Part shown: one piece after another, positions 1-9,800 of the stretch | Layout: every line of letters starts with the position of its first letter | How positions within the stretch are numbered: position 1 is the stretch's first letter | From: Hypsibius dujardini | Taxonomy: Eukaryota > Tardigrada > Eutardigrada > Parachela > Hypsibiidae | Direction of reading: 5' to 3' | NCBI GenBank assembly: GCA_001579985.1 | Contig: LRSR01009556.1 | Span: forward strand, 1-23,630 | Length of the DNA: 23,630 nucleotides | Program-made: the position numbers and the translations under genes | Notes under the pieces: model-generated | What the model was told of the DNA's origin: nothing | The model's database searches: none | The model's input: the letters and a program-made list of their open reading frames with translations, nothing else

Positions 1-2149
1 AGTAGGAGACGACGAGATGCATGCCAACAGGCGCGAGTATCTCATCATTTGCGTAGTTCAGGGCCATATCCACTGCGGCAGCAGACCGGTCGTAGTTGTA
101 CCAGGACGTTCGCTCCGTTAACAGACAGGCGTTGAGGACGACCTTCGTGGTAGGAGATTGTGTAGCTGATTTTGTCATCATGATTTGGGACTTGACAGCG
201 GTAGTAGTGGTCGAGTTTGAATGGTCGGGCGATGGAGCGCTTGTATCTGTAAAGATCGTTTGCTATTTCATGGTCTGAACAGGGAAATTGTACAGGGAAA
301 AACTACATCTGTAAAGATACAGTATTGTCACTATAGCTTGACAGTTTGAGATCTCACTACCCCCCCCCTCCCACCGCTTAGGCTACAAGTCCCCCTCCCC
401 TTTTATATTTTCCAATGTTGATTAATGTTCTCTAACTTGATGAAATGTGGTTTGTTTTTATAAAATCCCTCAACTAGGAATGGCAACGACTTGTCGTCTC
501 GACTCGGTAAAAAATTCGACCGAAAGTTTTAGTCAATTGAAACTGTTAGGCCCCCGTCCCTACTAGGACGGAAGAACCTGAACATGCAAGCTATTAGACT
601 GAATAATAGGAGAAGAATTGAGGGAAGACTTTACTGTTAGGAAGAGAAAGGAAGGAACTCTCATAGATTACCGTAGAACACACACTTATATAGTCAAGGA
701 TATGGAATAGTTCCTGACCTAACGTACTATTTCCTGCCGACATGGCGGAATTATGTACGCAATAATAGCTGAGTAAGTACATTATAGAATGTGAGGGTAG
801 GTAGGAATGGGTAAATTGGGTAGATAGACTGTACTATTAGTAAGTCTTGCGTAACTGTTGGGTACCACCCAACAAAACATATCGACTAGAACAACTTGTC
901 GACTTAACCGAGTCGGTTAAAATTCCAAGCGTTAGTCATTTGGTCGGACTTAACCCATTCCGAGTCGACCGAATTGAGTTGTTACTATCCATACTTCATG
1001 TTTCCTCATCTCAAAAAAGTGCAAACCCTAAGTATTGGACATTGCCCGAGCGAGAACCGAGTAAAAAATCAAAACGCTCACTTTATCTTCCGGCCATGGT
1101 TATGGTCGCGCCATTTATTCAACCAATGTCCAAATGTTGGTGTTTTCACAATTAAAGATTGAAGAACAATTGGGCTTTCCAGAATGATCAATTCTGCTAT
1201 GATGACTTAAAGGGATCTTGGTTAGCACTCGTTAAAGCAACGTGGGACACAAAATGGGAAGGGGAATGGAGGGATAGGGGGACTTGTAACCCAAGTCCCC
1301 CCCCCCCCGCAAGCAAGTTATCCCTAAAGCTTTACGAGCTCTCCTGCAGCAATTTTGGATCTCCGCAACGTTTACTGCTTCAATAAATAATAGTAATTAA
1401 ATCTGCTTAACCATAGTATGGCCTGAACGTGTATGTACTCATGGTTGTATGCGATTTGTTATATGAGGCTGGACCCACAGGTTTTCATACAAAATATACT
1501 TAGGAAGTTTAGAAACATAATTTAGACTCTGTATTAAGCTAAAGTTTGCCACTCCTCGAGAGTTCTGATCGTATTTCACACTTCTTGGATCAGTAAATGA
1601 TTTCTAACAAGGTGCATATCCTGGTGTCCCTATTGAAATATCATGAAAGGTCACCTCAATTCATACAAACCATTGTATCGGAGTTGCCATATTGCTAGTC
1701 TCAATAAAGAGTTGGACGCTAGCAGATATTACAATGGGCTTTCATTGAAGCGACAAAATGTTGAATATAATTCATGAGCCAAACTAACCGAAGCCGTCTC
1801 CTTCACCGATGGTTACTGTTGAATTTGGAGATGTTGAGTTTGGTACCGCGGTAGTTGTAAGCGAGGGTAACAGTAGTGTTGTCGGCGGATTGATCCCAGA
1901 GAGTTTCAGCAGATTCATCACGAGTGCATCACCAGGCGTTGTCGTGGTTGTGGCTGCAGTGGTCGTCGTCGTTGTCGTTGTTGTCGTGGCTGTTGTAGGT
2001 GTTGTTGCAGTTACAGTGGTAACCGTCGTTGAACTAGCGGTAGAATCGCTTGTGAAATGGGGCCGAAATACCGCTTGACCCTCTCCCGAGGATAGAACGA
2101 TCCCCATGAATCTCAGGTAGAGCACAAGGATCGCGCAAAGTACATCCAT
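1..2149 (-). CDS. Receptor-type guanylate cyclase, 5' part only (exons 1-2; truncated by window edge)
   Basis: Two coding exons are visible. Exon 1 is 2149-1789, starting at an ATG; the open frame extends upstream only to a GTG, so 2149 is the first ATG. Exon 2 is 246-1 and is cut by the window. Exon 1 gives a hydrophobic signal peptide (MDVLCAILVLYLRFMGIVLS), the motif AVFRPHF, a long Thr-rich run and a GDALVMNLLKLSG segment. The donor GTTAGT at 1788 and acceptor TTTACAG at 247 join in phase 1. Exon 2 encodes the start of an ANF-receptor ligand-binding fold, including [20 protein letters not shown] and [10 protein letters not shown]. Both exons match exons 1 and 2 of the complete gene at 3579-13632 in sequence, phase and order, so this is a tandem paralogue on the same strand. 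Cyclase activity is inferred only from that paralogue. The 1542-nt intron carries a TIR element with another element inside it. Confidence 0.85.
375..1308. mobile_element. TIR element (MITE-like), copy 1, interrupted by a nested insertion
   Basis: The left end, with GCTTAGGCTACAAGTCCCC at about 376-394, is the inverted complement of the right end, GACTTGTAACCCAAGTCCCC at 1281-1300. The interior from about 1010 to 1308 aligns closely with 14775-15073 of a second copy: shared TGGACATTGCCCGAGCGAG, GATTGAAGAACAATTGGGCT and GTTAGCAC. No transposase frame is present, so this looks like a short non-autonomous DNA element. About 530 bp between roughly 478 and 1003 has no counterpart in copy 2. It lies within intron 1 of the partial receptor gene. 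End coordinates are blurred by the C-tracts. Confidence 0.7.
478..1003. mobile_element. Candidate element nested inside the TIR element
   Basis: This stretch interrupts the homology between the two copies of the surrounding TIR element. Its ends form a degenerate inverted repeat: TAGGAATGGCAACGACT on the left against TATGGATAGTAACAACT read from the right end, both followed by a CGACTCGG block. Length is about 525 bp and no convincing coding frame exists. A nested MITE-like insertion is the simplest reading. A deletion in the other copy is the alternative, although the inverted ends argue for insertion. Confidence 0.5.
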
Positions 2150-2852
2150 ATCATGCACCTTTCAACATACAGTCTTTAATTGGAAATGGAGTAGGTGAAA
2201 TTATGTACGTGAACGTAAAATCGAGGACGAGACGATGTGACTTGCAGTGAGTCGGTAACTTTTGAAATCCCGTGGGGTAAAAAATTCAAAGACGTTTTAT
2301 TGGAACAAGAAGTCATTATCTATGTACAGAAGAGGAAGATGGGCCCATTTTGTGTTTGGCTTGTTTTGTGTCGCGCGCTGCTTTACAACTGTGCGTAATT
2401 CTCACTTCACGACCCGATTGGTCAAAGGGGAAAGAGGTCGATCGCACCCTCGATGACACATTGTGCACACCCACACAACGGAGAAAGTTCGTTACTGATT
2501 CTTTTGTCCGTTCACGATGAGGGCGAAGGCAGGGTAGGACGAGGGACCAGAGAGGGACGGTGAAACTTTTCCGAGGTGGGGTCCATCGACTACGGGAAAT
2601 CTTGTTTTCGCAACCGCTTGTCGCCATTCATCGGAGGATGTAAAAAACGGAAATCCTTTGTCCAGCACGGATTCCACACATGTACACACACAGTGGAAGG
2701 TGTGGGGTGTGTGGGCGACATCGATTGGCCTGCTGTTCTGTTGAAGCCTTGTTCGAAGTGTGTTTATCGATCATGAATATACCACAGTATTGATCGCGGC
2801 TAATATATTATTCACATTGGCCAAGATCACCATTATTCGCAGATAGAGACTC
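2150..2852. other. Intergenic spacer, no gene seen
   Basis: The 700 bases upstream of the partial receptor gene have only short overlapping frames on both strands, with no recognisable domain or splice structure. No clear TATA box is seen just upstream of 2149. The receptor promoter presumably lies here. Confidence 0.4.
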
Positions 2853-3327
2853 GTTAGGGTCCTTACAAATCCCAACCAGGACCTCTCATGTTAGGGTCAG
2901 GCGAAGGCAGAAGAATAAAATGCAGTTTTCACAAAGTTGGATCCAAAGTTCAGTCTACAACCCCTGATCATTTTTTATCTTTTGGGGGGTTTTGGGGTCT
3001 GATTTCCCTTGAGATTTCAAAACAATTAAAAAAAAACAGTATTTCGTTGAAATTTGAGATTTGTTGGGGTCCAATATTAGTTCCTTATTGTTTAAAACAA
3101 ATGGGCGTTTCAAAATGTTCAAGAGACGGATCAATTACATGGAAAAGGTTTTCGAAAATGTTTTTAAATCCCAGGGGGATCTGAAAATCACACACCCACA
3201 AGTTCTAAAATGATCCGCGACAAGAGGCCAGATTTTAAATTCAATCTTAAAAATATACATTTTGCCCCTTTGCCCACCCCTAGCCCTACCATGAGGGGTC
3301 CTGGCTCCGTATTGTAAAGGCTCTAAC
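2853..3327. mobile_element. 475-bp terminal-inverted-repeat element
   Basis: The left end begins GTTAGGGTCCTTACAAATCC and continues through CCAGGACCTCTCATGTTAGG. The right end read on the minus strand begins GTTAGAGCCTTTACAATACG and continues through CCAGGACCCCTCATGGTAGG. The inverted similarity runs for about 60 bases at roughly 75 percent. There is no transposase frame. A related end is seen near 15250-15285. It sits between the stop of the complete receptor cyclase and the next receptor copy. No target-site duplication is obvious. Confidence 0.65.
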
Positions 3328-3401
3328 AAACACAACAATGCTCTTTACCTTCAGACAGAATATGGATCGAAAGTTAAGGGATTTTTTTTAAGGATTTGGA
3401 T

Positions 3402-3407
3402 TTTATT
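3402..3407 (-). terminator. Candidate polyadenylation signal AATAAA for the complete receptor cyclase
   Basis: This is the first canonical AATAAA on the minus strand after the stop codon at 3581-3579, giving a 3' untranslated region of roughly 190-200 bases. It is a sequence motif only. Confidence 0.4.
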
Positions 3408-3578
3408 CTTCATTAGCTACTGAATGAATGAAAATATTCCATTTGAGCTGGTATAAAAAAGTTCCACCAAGCAGAGATTTGTGAATCTACAGAAAAGAAA
3501 ACTTATTCCTCTAGTGTCCATCTCTTTCTTGCGTTGAGGACCTTTAGCAGCTTCACTATAATTTATCGGTGACAAAAG

Positions 3579-4739
3579 TCAGTCCATTGTGGTTTTCGCA
3601 ATCAGCCAAAAGGTCTCCATTGATCCTTTTCCCTGTTTCAACAGAAAGAGATTTATTTTACCCTTGATTTAAATACTGTTCAGATTCCAACTGACCTTGA
3701 CGGTGATTGGGCCTCGCGGTGAGAGGAAGTAATTGCCAATCTTTTCTAAAAGCGCTGCAGTGGTCGGACTGACGTGGATTTTGCCTGCTTCCCCGTGAGA
3801 TTCCATCCGACTAGCTGTGTTCACTGTATCACCAAATCTAAAGACAGACAAACAGTAAAAATCATCCCGCTCGCAGACGAGGAGCAAGAAGTATGGGAGA
3901 GATTGTTTACAGGCAATATTTGGGCATTTTAAGGCCGACCACTGATGCCACACAGGATCCTACAATTAGGACAATGACATTCTCAAATTAGCAAAAAAAA
4001 TTCTGGGAAACAGAAGAGTAGATTCTTGCCTGAATTTATTCCGACTCGTAGCTTAAGCTTTGTGTCGGGACTGCTGGGAATAACTAACGTTCCAACTTCC
4101 TTCCGGAGGGTCAACGCAAGTGTCGCCATCTCGCCCGCGTGTTGAATTCCGTTTCGCACGGGAAGGCCGCTCACCAACTGCGAATACCGCAGCCCAGATG
4201 GTATCAATCATTTGAACTTTCATTTTTTAATTTCATTAAGAGTTAAACAAGCAGGAAGCAAATATATATTCGTAACCATTAAAGCACGAACCAGATAATT
4301 GTCGTTGACTGTTTCGATTTTGTACACATCGAATTTCTCTATGATGTTATCGCACAGTCCGTAAAGGGTGTTCATAATCTCAATGGTAACGAAGGGAGTG
4401 GGTGCGGCTTCCATCACCTCAGCAAATCCGTGAATATCGCTGAACTGTAAATATCGCTGAACTGAAGAGGAATCTCTCAAACTTGACCGCATAATAGGAT
4501 GGTCTCTTTTCAAAAACGGGTGTCTAAACCAACCTGGACGGTGGTGCTGTCAAATACTTCAGGATAGATAATTTCTCCCCTACGAAGCTTGTCGCTAATC
4601 ACCCTGCAAAATTCAAGCGCACAATGCATTGCGATTGATTTTTTTATCGATTCAATTGTCACTCACTTTGGCAGCATTCCCTTGAGCAACTCTTCGGAGC
4701 GTTCCTTTTCCGCCAAAAACATTTTCATCTTCTCCTCAG
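3579..4739 (-). other. Linker helix and class III cyclase catalytic domain (exons 17-23)
   Basis: Exon 17 is the coiled-coil [19 protein letters not shown] with GMLPK. Metal-binding Asp residues are D1017 in FSDIHGF and D1062 in ETVNDNYL. Guanine-selecting residues are E1058 (KIETV) and C1130 (MPKYC). The transition-state pair N1137 and R1141 lies in [10 protein letters not shown]. All are present, so the domain should be an active guanylate rather than adenylate cyclase. Unusual: the Gly before the second Asp is Asn, and FSDIVGFT reads FSDIHGFA. The last exon ends [13 protein letters not shown], a short tail. Confidence 0.92.
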
Positions 4740-6772
4740 CTGAAAAAGACGACATGAAGATTCTTTCCCCCAACTACCGCGATGAAAGCAATCAACGAGG
4801 CATCCTGGACTCTAAATCCAATAATTCTGCACGGTATTCAAATCATAAGGACATCACGCAGATCATTTGATCCACAAGTATTAACAGTAAATTAATCCAC
4901 AATAGTTCAACTCTGAAGTTGTGGGAATAACAGAACAATCGAAAGTAATTTAATTCGTCGTTTGAGTAGGCACAGATAAAATAGGAACAATTTTCAAAGG
5001 GGAACCCAGAATGTCTCCGCTTCATATTTTGTTATTAGGGCTATAATTGTGATGCCTTTCAAAATTAACGTTAACAGCCAGAATACGAAACTTTTTTTCC
5101 GGCAGAATTTCAAGCTGGAAAAACACTGGAAGATTCCATATTTCTTCATTTTAGCTGTAAATCTTCAATTTTGGGAAATGATGAAATTTACAGAATTTTG
5201 ATACTGTTATTTTCTGAATTTAATTTAAAATCGATTGGCATCAGCAGGATTTTGTTTGAAGATGAGGAGGCGGAGCTACAGGTCATTGTCAAGCCTTGTG
5301 GGCCATCCACATAGTACGTAATAAAAATCCGTGAAATTTTACCACTACTCCTGTCATCAAATGGAATCAGTAAAACGACCACCCTTCTTGGATAATCACA
5401 ACGTAATCAATCAACCGACTACCTTCCATATCCACTTTGTTTTTCAAATGAACGCTTAAATGTTTTTTTTATTCAGTGTTGGTCACCCATCCTCTGCCCT
5501 GCGTAATCAATAGTAATCACCTCACGGAGGGACCCTCCTTCCTGTTTGTCACCAAAAGTAATCACAAGTCCAGACTATCCACCGACCCTCATTTGATTAC
5601 GTAATATGTTGATGGCCCCTTGCCGGAAACTTTCGAGTGATATTCCAGAAATGATGCATAACTCCACCCCCCAGATGACATCCAAAAAATAGCTAGCGCC
5701 AAATGATATGAAATTGATTTCAAAACGATTGGTGTCGAAATTCGTTAAATTAAATTTTTCTGCAAAAAAGAAGATTTTTCGGTCAAAATTAGGGAAAATG
5801 GAATCTTCCATCGTTTTCCAAAATTTGCAATTCTGCCGAATTTTTTTCTTCATATCCTGACCTATCAAATAAAATCATCATAATTATAGCCTATTACAAA
5901 AATATAAGTTGGAGACATTCTGAGTTCCTCCTTTGAAAATCGTCCCAAAAAAGGATCTGGTGACAAGTTATCGCATGCAGGGGGATTATACCTTCGTGTT
6001 CCAGTTCTGTGGCATAGAGGTCCATGCGAGTGATCAAATGTTCGATGATATTCTCCCCAGATTTGCCCAGCGCCTTCTGCAAAATCTCCCGAATCTTTAT
6101 AAATGTTATCCTCACCACAGCGTGTTCATCCCAACACATGTCTAGTAACGAGTGGAGTGCTCCCGGACAAGAGGAAACAGGTACCATAGGTCGTTGAGGC
6201 GGATTCGCTCCCCGCTTAACCTAAAGTTACAGAGCAGCTACGTTGGATGATCGGATGTAAGCTCTTCAAATTCAACGTTGTACCTCCATTACGAGGTCCT
6301 TTGCATGGGCTAGGTAATCGCTGCGCTGCGATTCAATGGAACTTTCATATGGTGCACTGCGTAAGATGATCTGCTGCAGCAGTATTGCAAAACTATAAAC
6401 ATCACCTAAAATTGCAAGTATAATTCAAAAATTATCCAGTCAAGGCAGACAACTGCAGGACACCAGTCGTACCTTTTTGACTACCGCCTAATACTGGTTT
6501 TCGAAGGAGCTCAGGTGCACGCCATAAAAGTCGCGCAAAGTCTCTGTCTTGATCTTCATCGTCAGGAGGAACAATGTCATCCAGAGGACGGAAGTGATGC
6601 AGACCGTAATCCGTTATTTTAATCACGAATCGGCTGTCAATTAAAACTGTATGAGCGGTCAAGTCGCCATGAGAGATCACCTTCGTCGAGTGTAGGTATG
6701 CCATTCCCTGTAAATAAAATGTAAAGAATAGCTACTGCTACAAAGAAGCGAGGATAATAGAAAACATGGATG

Positions 6773-6817
<45 letters not shown>

Positions 6818-9800
6818 AGGAAAGACAGACGTACAGATTGAGAGATGTAAAATGTTCTCACCGCTGCTATTCCTTTCATAATGCTATGCTTGAACTGCCA
6901 ATCTAGTGTCATGGTTGTTTTTTCCAAGAGTGCCATCAGACTGCCCTTCTGACACACTTCCCCGATAGCGTATTCGCAGAGGTTTTCGTCGTTAATTGCC
7001 ACGCCCAAGAAGTCTTGCAGGTTGTTATGTTTAACTCCTTTGAGCTGAACACCAAACCCAAGATCCACAATAAATGTCGCCCTGTCATTTTCGTTTAGAA
7101 GAAATGTGTGATGATCTTACCGCGCTCATGTCACCGCTCATGCTGTTAGTCATTCGTTGATACGGCTGCGGAAGCTCTCGCAACGCGACTGTGTTGTCCT
7201 TCAGCGTTGCCGTCTTTCCATAAAGAACAAAAGCCAACTGAGTCCTCTCAACGGCCTCCTCTGCATCTTCATCCATCTCAGCTTTCTTGGCCAGTTCTTC
7301 ATCCGTGTTCTTAGAGGGGGGGGGGAGAATGCTAAATTTAAGCACCGTTATGTCTATATATATTTTCAAGTTTCTTAGGACTTACAACGGATTTTTGTGA
7401 TTTTGTCTGGAAGCGACTACCAGCTCCACTGGCAGCCATTCGACTGGCTTGAGACGATTGAGAAGCCACAGAGATGCTGCTCAGTTCATGGATGAAAACC
7501 CGCCACCAAAATGGATCCTGATTTTTGTTTATAAACCTGTTTAAAAATGTGCAATTTTGTGGTTTGGATTAATACGGTACTCTGGAAGATTTTCAAAGGA
7601 CAAATTCAGAATCGATCATCACTGTTTTTTTAGATATTCCCATATTTATGACGAACAAAAAAATGTTTTGCCTTTGTAGTACCAGAAAATTTTTGTTGGC
7701 GGAATTTCCAACTTTTAAAATTATTAGTAGAGTGCAGAAGTTGTAATCACTGTAAATCAATAAGTAGATTGATTGGTTGGTTTCGTCTTCGTTCAGTGCT
7801 ACTGATTGATTGAAAGGTCTTACGCGCGTCACGTGATTGATTGACTGATGGATTGATTAGGCAGAGTTCCAAATGAGGACGAATTGATTGCTTGATTGAT
7901 TCAATGTCATTTGATTGACTGTTTACCTTTTTAACGAGCAGTACTTTGAATTCCATTTTTAATTTCCCCAATCATTAAGCATCATTAAATAAGAACTGTC
8001 CTACGCCAATCCCCTGAATGTGATTCATTCGATTTATTTGCTGCTTGACAAATACAAAAAGACCTACACGCGCGAAAGGGAAATCAGATGCGGAAGAGTT
8101 TCAGGAGGAAAAAGTCAGCTTCACGGTCAGCTTCACGGTTCAGGGTTGGCCTGTGATGCTGCTTCGGAATTGTTTCTGTTCTCCATCTTATCGACTAGTG
8201 ATTTTTTGTAGATTTTATATATTCGCTGACGTCGAGTCGCCAATAAAATTTCTCCTTGACAATAAATCTGTCGATCAATCTTACCGTTACATCAGCACAC
8301 TCAATCAATTAAATGCACTGAATGATTGCTGGGCCAATCGATTAATCAATCTAAAGATTTGCCGTAGAAATTTTGTACTGTAATAAGAAACTTTCAAATT
8401 CCGCCAGAAAATTCTCTAGTACCACAAAGGGGAAATAAAAAATTGTGTTCATCATAAATAGGGGACCATCTCCAAAAAATAGTGAGATTCAATTCTGATT
8501 TTGCTCTGTGGAAATCTTCTCAAGTCAGTATTGGATGGCTAGCGTATGTACCTGCTGATAAAGATGTAACCGACTATTATGCCGGCTAGAAGTAATAGGG
8601 TAGGGATTAGAGCTGCAGCTGCTGCACTACCACCAGATAACGGTTCTGCAACAAGGAAGTGTTGGGCGTTATTTTCAAGTTTAATGGTGGTAATAATTAC
8701 GCAGAAAAGTAAAATCTTTGCGTACTCGGTGCGCAAATAGGATTCTTTCCGTTGTATCCACAGCGAGGTTCGTTGGGTGGAAGGGTGTTTCCACCGGGCC
8801 AGACGAACACCCCGAGTTTGATAATCACCGGACTCACCGGCGATGCTGAGAATGCCGGCTAAATTAGCAAGAACACAACTCAGCGACGTGTTAGATCACA
8901 TACACAGGGAACAATCACTGGAATTTTGAAGGTTTGTTAGCATTCTAAATTTTCGAAACATTTCAATTTCAAAAACCGCAGAACCCGCGCAGCTTTGTCA
9001 AACATTTTTGGATATGAATCGCGTTTTCGTTTTTCAAAATACAGCTGAAATGGGGTTGAGTTTCAACATTCCTTTTATTGTGAAAAAAAACCTGAAGAAC
9101 ATTCGTAGACCACTTTGACGTATTTCCTTCCAACAACGATTGCGACATGCTTGTTTAGTTCTCAGTGAACAGCGGTGGTCATAATGTGGTAGCCACTAAG
9201 TGGTGGCTACTAAGACCATGTTTCTTCTGTATTCTGAGGATGTTTGTCTTACCTCAAAAACGCCGCTCCGTTCATTGTAGGTCCTTATGACGTATGAGGA
9301 TATCCGATCGCCGTTGACATCCAATCGCACAGCGCCTTGAATGGGGCTGTCAAAAGTGTAGTTTGAGTACCACGTGATAAAGTTTTCTATGGGAAAGATG
9401 TCGGTCCCGTTTATAAACATGTCACGCATGATGGACGCGTAAAACACGATCGCGTCGTAAAAGTGAGCCGTCACTAAATCAACCTGCAAAATAACCAAAT
9501 TAATTACATTTATTTTTTTTTACGAAAAGAACTGTGAGATCTATAGTCATGGCAGCTGCTTGTATTAGATTTATTAATCCACTATTCATTAATATTTTTA
9601 TTGATTACTTTTGTGTTCTTACTAATTAAAAAATTCAAATATTTATTAATAAATTTTTACTTTATCATAAAATTCGAGTTTGAATTAAAATATGTGCGTG
9701 TTTGATCATTTTGTTGAAATGCAAAAGTATCGGTTAATAAATTCAAACATTCGGTTTTGTTTTGCAGTTAAATTGTGTGACGTACCCCGTCGCCTGGAGC

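Noticed and set aside
1809-2078. Plus-strand Val-rich open frame
   Set aside because: It is the complement of the Thr codons of the receptor stalk in exon 1 on the minus strand; the same artefact occurs at 13346-13666.
2150-2158. Start of the partial receptor at 2158
   Set aside because: The codon is GTG; the ATG three codons later at 2149 begins the signal peptide.
6637-7068. 143-residue continuous minus-strand frame ending in Cys-Leu-Pro-Ala repeats
   Set aside because: Only the first part is exon 13; the tail reads through the donor at 6861 into an intronic microsatellite.
7045-7083. Apparent one-base frameshift between kinase-homology exons 12 and 13
   Set aside because: Using the acceptor GACAG at 7083/7082 breaks the frame, but the acceptor GTTCAG at 7046/7045 keeps phase 0 and gives the family-typical LKGVKHNN, so the gene is intact.
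8045-8383. Overlapping plus-strand frames of 63-112 residues
   Set aside because: They lie inside the foldback element in intron 10 and have no family similarity.
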